Shown here one piece after another: positions 24,406 through 33,400 of a stretch of DNA of 48,028 nt. Numbering within the stretch: the stretch's first letter is position 1; every line of letters begins with the position of its first letter. Source of the DNA: Brevibacillus gelatini (GTDB taxonomy: Bacteria; Bacillota; Bacilli; Brevibacillales; Brevibacillaceae); the NCBI RefSeq assembly GCF_003710935.1, contig NZ_RHHS01000054.1, positions 1 through 48,028 on the forward strand. The letters run 5' to 3'. The notes under the pieces were generated by a model. That model ran no database searches. It saw only the letters and a program-made list of their open reading frames with translations, and was not told where the DNA came from. The position numbers and the translations under genes are program-made.

Positions 24406-25434
24406 ATGGGGCAACAATCGAAAGCGGAACAGTTTCGTTCTCGTCCGTGGGCAGCAACGCTGATCCTGACGGGCGGGGTCTTTGCATTGATATTGGGCAT
24501 GTTTCTGTCCGTCTCATTCGGGGCAGCAGACATCGCGTTTTCTGTCGTTTGGGATGCCATTTTTCATTTTAATCCAGATATTACCCAGCATCAGATTATT
24601 CAGGAGATACGTCTTCCCCGCTTGCTGGGGGGCGCGATGGTCGGAGCCAGTTTCGCTGTTGCAGGCGCGATCATGCAAGGGATGACGCGCAATCCGCTCG
24701 CAGACTCCGGCTTGCTTGGACTGAATGCCGGAGCGGGCTTCGCGATTGCGCTTTGCTTTGCGTTTTTGCCGGGATTGCCGTTCATGTACCTGATTTTGTA
24801 CGGCTTTTTGGGCGCTGGCCTTGGGGCAGGATTGGTTTACGGAATCGGCTCGATGGCCAAAGGAGGGCTGACCCCTGTGCGGCTCGTGCTTGCCGGGGCA
24901 GCGCTCAGCGCACTTTTGTCCGCCCTCAGTGAAGGGATTGCACTCTACTTCAAAATCGGTCAAGACCTCGCTTTCTGGTACGCAGGCGGGGTAGCCGGAA
25001 CGAAATGGTTCCAGTTGAAGGTGATGTTCCCCTGGATTGCGGCGGCCATCCTGGGGGCGATTGTGATGTCGCGTTCGATCACGATGCTCAGTCTCGGCGA
25101 GGAAGTCGCCAAAGGATTGGGGCAGCGAACTGTCCTCGTCAAACTGGCGGCTACCGTCATCGTCTTGATTTTGGCAGGCTCGGCTGTTGCGGTTGTCGGC
25201 GCGGTTGGCTTTGTCGGCCTGATTGTTCCGCACCTGACCCGCTATCTCGTCGGGGTCGACTATCGCTGGATTATTCCATGCTCGGCCGTGTTGGGCAGCT
25301 TGCTTGTCGTTTTTGCCGACCTGGCCGCGAGAATGGTGAATCCGCCGTATGAAACACCGCTGGGAGCCCTGATTGCGCTGATTGGCGTTCCGTTCTTCCT
25401 TTACCTCGCACGGAAAGAAAGAAGGGAGATGTAA
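24406..25434 (+). CDS. FecCD-family siderophore ABC transporter permease 1
   Basis: 342 residues with about nine to ten membrane helices. FecCD signature phrases are RLPRLLGGAMVGASFAVAGAI near 70-90 and GLIVPHLTRYLVG near 265. It forms a heterodimer with the permease encoded immediately downstream and transports iron-siderophore. The ATG at 24406 has AGAAGGGGG upstream; a further ATG at 24388 is in frame but precedes that site. The operon carries a Fur box. It has no binding-protein or ATPase gene alongside, so these must be supplied from elsewhere. Confidence 0.92.
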   Translation: MGQQSKAEQFRSRPWAATLILTGGVFALILGMFLSVSFGAADIAFSVVWDAIFHFNPDITQHQIIQEIRLPRLLGGAMVGASFAVAGAIMQGMTRNPLADSGLLGLNAGAGFAIALCFAFLPGLPFMYLILYGFLGAGLGAGLVYGIGSMAKGGLTPVRLVLAGAALSALLSALSEGIALYFKIGQDLAFWYAGGVAGTKWFQLKVMFPWIAAAILGAIVMSRSITMLSLGEEVAKGLGQRTVLVKLAATVIVLILAGSAVAVVGAVGFVGLIVPHLTRYLVGVDYRWIIPCSAVLGSLLVVFADLAARMVNPPYETPLGALIALIGVPFFLYLARKERREM

Positions 25435-25436
25435 AC

Positions 25437-26468
25437 ATGCAACCGGCTATGGCTCATTTTGGTGCCCGCAAGCGCAAGAGAGGCATCCTCGTCATGACGA
25501 TTTTGTCCGTGCTGATCCTGATCGCCTTTATCATCAGCATGAATACGGGATACATCCGTCTGTCACCGCTGGAACTGCTCAAAACCTTGTTCGGGGCAGG
25601 GACAGAGAAGCAAAACCTGATTTTGTTTGATTTCCGCTTGCCGCGCATCGTGATCTCGATTTTGATCGGCGCAGGTCTCGCTGTTTCCGGCTGTATCATT
25701 CAAGGGATTACCCGCAACGCCCTGGCGGACCCGGGGATTTTGGGAATCAACGCCGGGGCGGGCTTGATGGTGATGCTGTTCATTTCCTTCTATCCGTCGC
25801 TGGCTGACGCGCCTGTCTTTTTGCTGCCGGTACTGGCTTTGGTCGGGGCGAGCCTGACGGCGGCCCTGATTTTCGTTCTTTCCTATCAACGGCACAAAGG
25901 CTTGTTGCCGATTCGCATCTTGCTGACCGGGATTGCCGTCGCTGCGGGAATGAGCGCGGCGATGATCGTGCTGACGCTCAAGCTGAGCCCGGACAAATAC
26001 CAGGTCGTCGCGACATGGCTTGCCGGAAGCATCTGGGGAACCAACTGGAAGTTTGTGTTGTCGCTCCTGCCGTGGATCGTCGTCCTCCTGCCTTTTGTCT
26101 TTTACAAGGCGCGCGTGATGAACGTCCTCAATCTGGGAGAGGAACTGTCGATCGGGCTTGGCGCTCCGGTGGCGAGAGAGCAGCTCAAGCTGTTGGCTGC
26201 ATCAGTCGGACTCGCCGCATCGTGTGTGGCGGTCAGCGGCGGGATTGGCTTCGTCGGTCTGATTGGACCGCATCTCGCCCGCAGGCTGGTCGGGCCGAAG
26301 CACGAGATGCTGCTGCCTGCCTCGGCGTTGACAGGCGCACTTCTGGTCATCGTCGCCGACACGCTCGGGCGCTGGATGTTGCAGCCGTCCGAGATTCCGA
26401 CAGGCATTGTGGTCGCTGTCATCGGGGCACCGTACTTTTTGTACCTGCTTGCCCGTTCAAGGGCGTAG
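25437..26468 (+). CDS. FecCD-family siderophore ABC transporter permease 2
   Basis: 343 residues with a similar membrane topology. The core reads RLPRIVISILIGAGLAVSGCI, with GFVGLIGPHLARRLVG near 275. It starts 2 nt after the upstream stop, with GAAGGGAG as ribosome site inside the previous gene, so the two are coupled. It pairs with the product of 24406-25434 to form the channel for an iron-siderophore, as in YfiZ/YfhA-type pairs. The next terminator is at 26572. Confidence 0.92.
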   Translation: MQPAMAHFGARKRKRGILVMTILSVLILIAFIISMNTGYIRLSPLELLKTLFGAGTEKQNLILFDFRLPRIVISILIGAGLAVSGCIIQGITRNALADPGILGINAGAGLMVMLFISFYPSLADAPVFLLPVLALVGASLTAALIFVLSYQRHKGLLPIRILLTGIAVAAGMSAAMIVLTLKLSPDKYQVVATWLAGSIWGTNWKFVLSLLPWIVVLLPFVFYKARVMNVLNLGEELSIGLGAPVAREQLKLLAASVGLAASCVAVSGGIGFVGLIGPHLARRLVGPKHEMLLPASALTGALLVIVADTLGRWMLQPSEIPTGIVVAVIGAPYFLYLLARSRA

Positions 26469-26811
26469 AAAAAAGCGATAGCCTGGACAGCGCAATGGTG
26501 CAGACCAGGGTGCGGGAGCAGCTTCGCCCCCAGCGCGAGAACAAGTGAAAACCGATCAGGCTGGAAAAGCGGCGAGCGTATCTTTCGAACCAATGGATTT
26601 GGAAGGTACGCTCGCTTTTTTGTTGGGCGACTGATCGGCTCCCCTTGGAGGAAAAAGCGCTCCGGCCTGTTGCGCTGGAGAGTTCCTTGCAAAAGAATGC
26701 ACTTGTCTTTCCTTTCGCGGTCGGTAATGCGGAGATTTGGTTGTATAATGGGGGTAGCAGAAAAGGTTTTTAGACAATCGTTTTGGGACGGGACAGGAAG
26801 GAGTGGCGAGC
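26469..26811 (+). other. Intergenic region with terminator and promoter, no gene
   Basis: It contains the terminator at 26572-26621 and, further on, a TGTATAAT -10-like element (about 26742-26749). This element sits roughly 60 bp upstream of the next gene. I see no coding potential here. Confidence 0.5.
26572..26621 (+). terminator. Terminator after the iron permease pair
   Basis: GCGAGCGTA-TCTTTC / GGAAGG-TACGCTCGC, about 15 bp with G-U pairs, followed by T6. Confidence 0.85.
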
Positions 26812-27852
26812 GTGATTGACCGACTGGACCATCTGGTGTTGACTGTCCGTGATCTGGAGGCAACCTGCCAGTTTTACGAGCGTGTGCTGGGCATGCAGGT
26901 CGTGACATTTGACCATGGCAGGCGAGCCTTGCACTTTGGGCAGCAAAAAATCAATCTTCATCTGGCTGGGCACGAGTTTGAGCCGAAAGCGCGGCACCCG
27001 CAGCCAGGCTCTGCCGACTTATGCCTGATTGCAGCAGTGCCGCTGGAACAGGTCATGGAAAAATTGACCGCCAGCGGCGTGGCAATCGAGGTGGGGCCGG
27101 TTTACCGGACTGGAGCTGCGGGACCGATCCGTTCTGTCTACGTGCGCGATCCGGATCATAACCTCATTGAAGTGGCGGAGTATGTGCAAGCTGCCGAGCC
27201 GTTGGCAAAGGAAGCGGCAGTAACGGAAATTTCCCGCGTGCTGCAGCAGCGCCCGCCAGGAATCATGGGGGCGCAGCAGGTCGGGGAGTTTGGCATTTTG
27301 CTCCCGTTGGTGAAAATGGACGACGGCAAGCTCGGCGTGTTGTTTGAAAAGCGGGCCAGCACCATGCGCAGGCAGGCCAACGAAATTTGCTTTCCCGGCG
27401 GACGGGCGGAGAAAAGCGACGAGTCAAAATGGGCGACGGCGCGCCGGGAGACGAGCGAGGAGCTGGGTGTGCCGCCCGAAAACATTCATTTCGTCGGAGA
27501 ACTGGACTGGCTGACCGGGCCGGGACGTGCCGTCATTTATCCGTTTGTGGGCTTCGTGGAGGGAATCGCCGACATGAAGCCGAATCCCGACGAGGTCGGT
27601 GAGGTGTTCGTCATCTCGCTTGAGCGGCTCGCTGCGGCAAAACCTTCCACCTATACGTCTTCCCTTGTCACTGAGCCGGAGGAGGACTTTCCTTATCACT
27701 TGATCCCCGGCGGCAAACGGTATCCGTGGCGCACAGGCAAGGTTGAGCATCTGTTTTACGAGCTGGACGGACGAGTCATCTGGGGACTGACCGCGCGCGT
27801 GCTCGCGCATTTTCTCGAACGGCTTCCAGGCGAGGGCTGGTCTTGCAAGTAA
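26812..27852 (+). CDS. VOC (glyoxalase-fold) domain fused to NUDIX CoA-pyrophosphatase-like domain
   Basis: About 346 residues from GTG at 26812, with AGGAAGGAG 7 nt upstream. The N-terminal VOC domain (about 1-125) opens with RLDHLVLTVRDLEATCQFYE and ends with DPDHNLIEVAEY, giving the metal-binding His/Glu pattern. The C-terminal NUDIX domain (about 160-340) shows CFPGGRAEKSD...ARRETSEELGV, closest to the CoA diphosphatase (NudL/YeaB) box. The frame is continuous and no ribosome site divides the domains, so this is a real fusion. Its combined role is unknown; hydrolysis of CoA or a nucleotide by the NUDIX part is likely. The downstream gene starts 32 nt later. Confidence 0.82.
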   Translation: MIDRLDHLVLTVRDLEATCQFYERVLGMQVVTFDHGRRALHFGQQKINLHLAGHEFEPKARHPQPGSADLCLIAAVPLEQVMEKLTASGVAIEVGPVYRTGAAGPIRSVYVRDPDHNLIEVAEYVQAAEPLAKEAAVTEISRVLQQRPPGIMGAQQVGEFGILLPLVKMDDGKLGVLFEKRASTMRRQANEICFPGGRAEKSDESKWATARRETSEELGVPPENIHFVGELDWLTGPGRAVIYPFVGFVEGIADMKPNPDEVGEVFVISLERLAAAKPSTYTSSLVTEPEEDFPYHLIPGGKRYPWRTGKVEHLFYELDGRVIWGLTARVLAHFLERLPGEGWSCK

Positions 27853-27883
27853 GAACGCAACAGACAGAGGGAGTGGATGAAGC

Positions 27884-28954
27884 ATGTGGAAAGGAAATCC
27901 GGTTACGTCACGTCTGCGCATCAAATGGCCGATTATTCAGGCGCCGATGGCGGGGGGAGCCACTACTCCGGCACTGGTCGCAGCCGTATCGGAAGCCGGG
28001 GGACTGGGCACACTCGGAGCGGGCTACATGAGTCCAGAGCAAATTCGTGAAGCGATACGCGAGATTCGTGAGCGGACGGACAAGCCTTTTGGCGTCAATC
28101 TGTTCATCCCGGAAGCATTCGACGAAAAGCAGCCGATCGCTGCCAATGTGGCTGCGGCACTCGATGAGGTGCGACGAGAGCTGGACATCCCGGAAAATCC
28201 GCCGATAGAAAGCTTTGCCGAGTCTTTTGCCGAGCAGATGGCCGTCGTACTGGAAGAAGCGCCTGCGGTGTTCAGCTTTACGTTTGGCCTGCTCGATCCG
28301 CACTCGCTCCAGGCGCTGAAGCAAAAAGGCGTGACGGTCATCGGGACGGCGACGACTGTGCGCGAGGCGGTCGCTCTCGAAGCTTGCGGAGTGGACATGA
28401 TTGTGGCCCAGGGCAGTGAAGCGGGCGGGCATCGCGGGTCGTTTTTGCCGGACGCCCCCAGCAATCTGATCGGGACGATGGCGCTGGTGCCGCAGATCGT
28501 GGATCGGGTGGGCATTCCCGTCATTGCCGCAGGCGGAATCATGGATGGCCGAGGCATCGCCGCCGCTTTCGCGCTGGGAGCGCAGGCGGCACAGCTGGGA
28601 ACGGCGTTTTTGACCTGTGCGGAAAGCGGGGCGCACCCTTTGCACAAGCAAGCCATTCGGGAAACGAGCGACGAGAACATCGTGCTGACGCGTGCCTTTT
28701 CCGGAAAATGGGCCAGAGGCATCCAGAACGCTTTCATGCAAAAAATGGCGGCACTGGAGCACGAGCTGCCGACCTATCCGGTGCAAAACGCGCTGACCAA
28801 AGACATTCGCGCCGCTTCCGGCAAAAAGCAGCAAAGCGCGTACATGTCGATGTGGGCCGGGCAGGCTGCGCCGCTTGGAAGAGAGCTGGGAGCGGGCGAG
28901 CTTGTCTTGCAACTGGTGGAGGAAGCGCAGCGGGTATGCCGCAGCCTGGTGTAG
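27884..28954 (+). CDS. Nitronate monooxygenase / FabK-like FMN enzyme
   Basis: 356 residues of the 2-nitropropane dioxygenase-like TIM-barrel family. Motifs include PIIQAPMAGGATTP near the N-terminus, AQGSEAGGHRGSF (about 180-192) with the catalytic-type His, and VIAAGGIMDGRGIAAAFALGA (about 212-232) for FMN phosphate. It oxidises nitronates such as propionate-3-nitronate using FMN and oxygen; FabK-type enoyl-ACP reductase is an alternative. The ATG at 27884 has GGGAGTGGATG upstream. It is probably cotranscribed with the VOC-NUDIX fusion and possibly nagA. Confidence 0.85.
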   Translation: MWKGNPVTSRLRIKWPIIQAPMAGGATTPALVAAVSEAGGLGTLGAGYMSPEQIREAIREIRERTDKPFGVNLFIPEAFDEKQPIAANVAAALDEVRRELDIPENPPIESFAESFAEQMAVVLEEAPAVFSFTFGLLDPHSLQALKQKGVTVIGTATTVREAVALEACGVDMIVAQGSEAGGHRGSFLPDAPSNLIGTMALVPQIVDRVGIPVIAAGGIMDGRGIAAAFALGAQAAQLGTAFLTCAESGAHPLHKQAIRETSDENIVLTRAFSGKWARGIQNAFMQKMAALEHELPTYPVQNALTKDIRAASGKKQQSAYMSMWAGQAAPLGRELGAGELVLQLVEEAQRVCRSLV

Positions 28955-29002
28955 GCCAGTCCTTTTGACAGATTACGGCAGGGCCATGACGGAGGAATAA
29001 AC

Positions 29003-30184
29003 ATGAAACAGGAGTACGCACTCAAAGGGAAAACAATCGCCGACAGGCAAGTCATCGAAGACGGGCTTGTCGTCGTGGCGGACGGAACCATTGTGTATGC
29101 CGGAGAAGCGGCGGGCTATACCAAGCCGTGGCCGGCAACGGTGGTGACAGCAGGGACAGGCTGGATTTGCCCCGGCTTCGTGGATATGCACATGCACGGC
29201 ATTGACGGACACGATACGATGGATGGCACGCCTGAATCTTTGCAGGCGATTTCCACGGCGCTTGCGCGGTACGGTGTGACCTCGTTTTTGGCGACGACGA
29301 TGACAGCGCCTTACAAGGAACTGGAGCCAGTGCTCCAAAACATTGCACAGGCGGGCAGGCAGGGGCTTTTCGGGGCACAGGTCATCGGCATTCATCTGGA
29401 AGGGCCGTGGATCAATCCGCGCTACAAAGGGGCGCAAAAGGAAGAAAACATCGCCCTGCCCAAGCTGGAAGCGGTGCAGCGGCTGTACGGACTGTCCCAA
29501 GGACTGATGAAGGTCGTCACCATCGCCCCGGAGCAGCCGGAGGCGCTCGAAGCGATTGCCTGGCTGAAAGACCAGGGCGTGATCGTCTCGGCCGGACATA
29601 CCGGAGCGACGTTTGCCCAGGCGGCAGAAGCGGTTGATGCTGGCGTGCGTCATTTTACCCACTGCTTTAACGCCATGACCGGACTGCATCACCGGGAGCC
29701 GGGCGTCGTCGGAGCCGCGATGTACCATGAGCAGCTGAGCACGGAGCTGATTGCAGACGGCATTCACGTGCATCCGGCAGTAATGCGCATTTTGTACCGG
29801 GTGAAAACGGCTGAGCGGCTCGCGCTGGTCAGCGACTCCATGCGTGCCGCAGCCTTGGGAGAAGGCACCTACGATCTCGGCGGGCAGGAGGTGCGCGTCC
29901 GCGAAAATCAGGCCAAGCTGGCCGACGGAACCCTTGCCGGAAGCATCCTGACGTTGAACCGGGCCGTGGGGAACATGGTGACGCTCAGCGGCGTGCCATT
30001 GCCAGAAGCGGTAGAGATGGCCTCCCACACACCTGCCTCGATTCTCGGCTATGGCGAGCGAAAAGGACGTCTTGCGGCTGGCTACGATGCGGACATTACC
30101 GTGCTGGACGAAAATTTTGACGTGACGCTGACGTTCGTTTCCGGGAAGAACGTATACGCCCGCCCCGACGAAGCGAAGGCGTGA
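29003..30184 (+). CDS. nagA: N-acetylglucosamine-6-phosphate deacetylase
   Basis: 393 residues, normal NagA length. It hydrolyses GlcNAc-6-P to GlcN-6-P and acetate, feeding NagB. Metal and catalytic motifs are H63-x-H65 in VDMHMHG, HLEGPW near 132, SAGHTGATF near 197, HCFNAM near 217, and VSDSMRAAALGEG with the catalytic Asp near 276. The ATG has GACGGAGGAA 6-7 nt upstream. It is followed by a terminator. It is not next to nagB in this genome, so the two are expressed separately. Confidence 0.94.
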   Translation: MKQEYALKGKTIADRQVIEDGLVVVADGTIVYAGEAAGYTKPWPATVVTAGTGWICPGFVDMHMHGIDGHDTMDGTPESLQAISTALARYGVTSFLATTMTAPYKELEPVLQNIAQAGRQGLFGAQVIGIHLEGPWINPRYKGAQKEENIALPKLEAVQRLYGLSQGLMKVVTIAPEQPEALEAIAWLKDQGVIVSAGHTGATFAQAAEAVDAGVRHFTHCFNAMTGLHHREPGVVGAAMYHEQLSTELIADGIHVHPAVMRILYRVKTAERLALVSDSMRAAALGEGTYDLGGQEVRVRENQAKLADGTLAGSILTLNRAVGNMVTLSGVPLPEAVEMASHTPASILGYGERKGRLAAGYDADITVLDENFDVTLTFVSGKNVYARPDEAKA

Positions 30185-30195
30185 TGAGTGAAGAG

Positions 30196-30229
30196 AAAAA
30201 GCAGCCTGGGTCGTGCGGGCTGCTTTTTT
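30196..30229 (+). terminator. Terminator after nagA
   Basis: AAAAAGCAGCC / GGGCTGCTTTTTT with a 10-nt loop. It marks the left boundary of the injection-system-like locus. Confidence 0.9.
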
Positions 30230-30405
30230 GATTGACCGAGCGTCTGTGGCTTCATACACTGCAAGATGCGACTCGTGACGCATCCCTGCTGTCCCAAGCG
30301 TGCTCCAGGCGAGGCGAATCCCCACATATTGCCATCCTGCCCGCGAATTTGGTATCGTTTCTGGAGAGTGAAAAAGAGGCCAGGGGGGAGTGGACACAAA
30401 GGCTG

Positions 30406-31329
30406 ATGGATAAAGAAAGATGCCTGAAAAAAGGCACGATTTTGCAGGGCGTCTACCGGATCAAAAAAGCGATTGCGACGAGCGAGCTGTCCAACGTGTA
30501 CGTCGTCTACCAGATGCGGGCGAAAAAGACGCGGATCCTCAAGGAATTTTTTCCGCGCTCACTGGCGATGCGCGACCTGGATCATCGCAGTGTCATCTGC
30601 CGCACGCCGTCGGCAAAAGGCAGGTTTGCCACGCTTTTGGAGAGCTTTTGGCAGGAAGCGGCGATTTTGCAGGAGCTTCATCATGAGCATATCGCTTCCT
30701 ATGTCGACCATTTTGCGGAAAATGGGACAGCCTATCTGGTCATCGAGCTATGCAAGGGCAGGACGCTCGACCAATACATGCAAAAGCAGCAAGAGCTGGA
30801 AGTCGGGAGCTTTTTGCGCACGATTGTGCTTCCGCTGATCTCCGGCCTGGACTACCTGCACAAGCAGGGAATCATCCACCGCGATATTAAGCCGCAAAAC
30901 ATCATCGTCACGGACGAAGGAAAGCCGATGCTGATCGACTTCGGTTCGGCAGTTCGCATTGACACGCATGAGCCACGGCAGATCGTGACGACGGAAGGGT
31001 ACTCTCCGCTCGAATTTTATTCCGGCAAGTCCCGGCAAGGCGTCTTTTCGGACGTGTACAGCCTGTCGGCCACGCTTTATTTCTGCCTGACAGGACAGCG
31101 GCCTGCTGATGTGGCTGCGCGGGTGATCGAGGATCGGCTGCCTTCTGTTCGCGAGCTGAATGCCGCTGTGCCGCGGCTTTTGTCGAATGTCATCTCCTGG
31201 GGGATGGCCGTCGAGGCGAAAAAAAGATGCCCCTCACTGCGGGTGCTGGAAGCAGCCGTCCGTGCGGAGCATCTGTTGCAAAAGGGCAAGCTGCGTTTGC
31301 CGCTACCCTTTCTTGCGGGGAAAAACTGA
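30406..31329 (+). CDS. Hanks-type serine/threonine protein kinase
   Basis: 307 residues from ATG at 30406. Catalytic elements are the VAIK-like Lys46 (RILKEFF), Glu84 of helix C, HRD at 158-160 with D160 and N165, and DFG at 178-180. A GYSPLEF motif takes the place of APE. The glycine-rich loop is degenerate (IATSELSNVYVV), but the catalytic core looks intact. There is no membrane segment, so it should be soluble. It faces, tail to tail, a membrane VWA protein gene and lies beside a sheath/tube-like operon with FHA and PP2C genes. A role like PpkA in T6SS control is inferred. The frame is open upstream to 30232 but that part has no kinase homology. Confidence 0.88.
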   Translation: MDKERCLKKGTILQGVYRIKKAIATSELSNVYVVYQMRAKKTRILKEFFPRSLAMRDLDHRSVICRTPSAKGRFATLLESFWQEAAILQELHHEHIASYVDHFAENGTAYLVIELCKGRTLDQYMQKQQELEVGSFLRTIVLPLISGLDYLHKQGIIHRDIKPQNIIVTDEGKPMLIDFGSAVRIDTHEPRQIVTTEGYSPLEFYSGKSRQGVFSDVYSLSATLYFCLTGQRPADVAARVIEDRLPSVRELNAAVPRLLSNVISWGMAVEAKKRCPSLRVLEAAVRAEHLLQKGKLRLPLPFLAGKN

Positions 31330-31339
31330 TATTTTTCGT

Positions 31340-33400
31340 TTACGCGGATTCCCAGCTCCCAGCCTGTCCGGAGCTGGGTTTCATTTCTTTAAAGCGAAGT
31401 TCAATCTCGGTCACGCGGTCCTCAAACGTCACGTATATTTTGTCGTTGTAGTGGAGCACCACTTTTTGATGGCGCGGCAAAATGTCCTTGCCTTTTTGCA
31501 GAGTACACTGGCTGTGGTTCGTCATGATGAGCGTCTGATTTTTCCCTGGCTGGAAGTAAATTTTTTGCGATTCCGGCAAATGCTCATTGACGTCCAGACT
31601 CGTGAACAGCTCGTGCAGCGTGATCCGCTGTTTTTGGCCAAACGCGGCGAGCGGCCAAAACTTCACGGGAATGTCGTTGCCGCTTGCGGTGTTCAGAAAA
31701 TACCCTTCCAGTCGTCCGACAAAATGCGGTTTTGGACGTGTGAACCAGTAAACGCCAGCACCGATTGCCGCCAGTGCGAGTACGATCAGTCCAATCGTGA
31801 TGTAGCGATCCCAGACGGAATGCACGGTGATGACAAGCGAGCCTGTTACGCTTGCCCCCTCGGGATCGGTGGCTGTGATCGTGATTTCGGAAGTCCCGCT
31901 TTTTTTCGGCGACAGCTTCAAGCCACCGCCTTGGATGCTCGCTTCAAATGTGTCGGCAGAAGCGCCAGAAACGAGGGCAAACGTCAGCTTGTCCTGGTTG
32001 GCATCGGTAAAATAGGCGGACAAGTCAATCGTCTGCTCGCCGTCTTCCTTTTCCACGGTCAGCTCGTTGTTCGTCACGGCGACTGGCGCCAGGTTGGCAA
32101 TATCAAACGTTTGGACTGCGGTCTCCCGGTAAAAATCCGGACCGCTCATGAAAACTTTCCACTGGTACTTGCCTGAATGCGGGAAGACATAGTCGCCGAC
32201 AAAGCTGTTGTCCACCTTTTTTAGCGGAACGGTCATTGTTTCGTTTCCGGCGAGATCTGTTACGATCAGCTCTGCCTGCATCGCCGAGTAAACATCGGCA
32301 TCTGCCAGCCGCTGATTGTTCTCAAGCTGGGTCAGATAGGTCGTGAACGTCGTCGGATTTCCTTTGGTCACAGACTCAGGCGCAACCTGGACATCCGCTT
32401 TCAGGCTGTAGTTGCCAAGCAAATTGACCTTCACCAGATCCCCTGGACGCCCTCTGAATTTGACCAGGTAGCTGCCTTTTTTCGGCTGCTCGATTTTCAT
32501 CAGCGAATATTTTTTCGATTTGATAAAGTGCACGTTTTTCGATTGATAGTACACCTGCGATTCCAGAAGCGGGTAGTTGGACAAAAGCACGATGTTTGCT
32601 TCCTGCATGCTGGAGTTCGGAATGTTGACCGTGACCTCCTGCAAGCTGCCGGTAGCGGTCATGGCCGCTACGGACACGAGCTGCGACTGGATGTGCTTGG
32701 CAAAAATCTGATTGAAAATCTCCGGCAAATCATCCGTGCTTTGGGTGACGAAGGAGGTTCCCCCCGTTGTCTCCGCAATTTTTTTCAATTGCTCCTTCTG
32801 TACCGAGCCGTCGCTGTTCAGCCCGATGGTGTAGATCGGATAGCCCGCAGCCTTCGCTTTGGCGATGACGGATTCCACATCCTTGTTGGACGCCGCCACG
32901 CTTCGCCCGTTCGCATTTTGCCGCAAATCCGTCCCCCCGTCCGAGAGCAGGATCAGAAACGGCTTTCGCGACGAATCCTTCGCACGGGCGATCATTTCTT
33001 CCCCTTTTCGCAAACCAAGCCCCAAATCGGAATACCCCGAGTAACGCAATCCCTGAATCTTGCTTTTCAACAGTTCGCGCTCTCTGCTCTCCGCCATGCT
33101 GGTGAGCGGCTGTGTCTGCACGATGCGGTCACTGTAGGCAACGAAGCCGATTCGCGTCCGGGAAGCCTCGCTCATGTCGATAAACATGCTGATGACCTCG
33201 GCGGCTGTTTTTCCCGGGTCTGTCTGGTTCATCGAATTGCTCGTGTCGATGACAAAGACCGCGTCGATGCCCGTCTCACCGGTTCCGGTTGCCGAGACGG
33301 GGACAGGCGAGAGAAAGAGGATGAGAGGAATCAGCATGGCCCATATCCCCAGCCTGAAAAACTTTCGGAGAGGTGTGGTGTGTGTCATTTGTTTGTACAT
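31340..33400 (-). CDS. Membrane-anchored VWA-domain protein with Ig-like region and cytoplasmic C-terminal domain
   Basis: 686 residues from ATG at 33400 (complement), with AAGGGTG 6 nt upstream; a TTG at 33421 is less likely. A signal peptide ends near VSA (37). The VWA domain (about 45-235) has an intact MIDAS pattern D52-x-S54-x-S56. It is followed by Ig/cadherin-like strands (about 410-530), a single membrane helix (533-553) and a cytoplasmic beta-rich tail (554-686) that may be FHA-like without the canonical motif. The VWA part is thus outside and the tail inside. It is convergent with the kinase gene, and together they resemble a split PpkA. Confidence 0.8.
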   Translation of the reverse strand: MYKQMTHTTPLRKFFRLGIWAMLIPLILFLSPVPVSATGTGETGIDAVFVIDTSNSMNQTDPGKTAAEVISMFIDMSEASRTRIGFVAYSDRIVQTQPLTSMAESRERELLKSKIQGLRYSGYSDLGLGLRKGEEMIARAKDSSRKPFLILLSDGGTDLRQNANGRSVAASNKDVESVIAKAKAAGYPIYTIGLNSDGSVQKEQLKKIAETTGGTSFVTQSTDDLPEIFNQIFAKHIQSQLVSVAAMTATGSLQEVTVNIPNSSMQEANIVLLSNYPLLESQVYYQSKNVHFIKSKKYSLMKIEQPKKGSYLVKFRGRPGDLVKVNLLGNYSLKADVQVAPESVTKGNPTTFTTYLTQLENNQRLADADVYSAMQAELIVTDLAGNETMTVPLKKVDNSFVGDYVFPHSGKYQWKVFMSGPDFYRETAVQTFDIANLAPVAVTNNELTVEKEDGEQTIDLSAYFTDANQDKLTFALVSGASADTFEASIQGGGLKLSPKKSGTSEITITATDPEGASVTGSLVITVHSVWDRYITIGLIVLALAAIGAGVYWFTRPKPHFVGRLEGYFLNTASGNDIPVKFWPLAAFGQKQRITLHELFTSLDVNEHLPESQKIYFQPGKNQTLIMTNHSQCTLQKGKDILPRHQKVVLHYNDKIYVTFEDRVTEIELRFKEMKPSSGQAGSWESA

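Noticed and set aside
30232..30405. N-terminal extension of the kinase
   Set aside because: No kinase homology, and an ATG at 30406 matches the start of the kinase domain.
31160..32176. 338-codon + frame over the VWA gene
   Set aside because: Antisense shadow; the VWA frame has clear motifs and a ribosome site.
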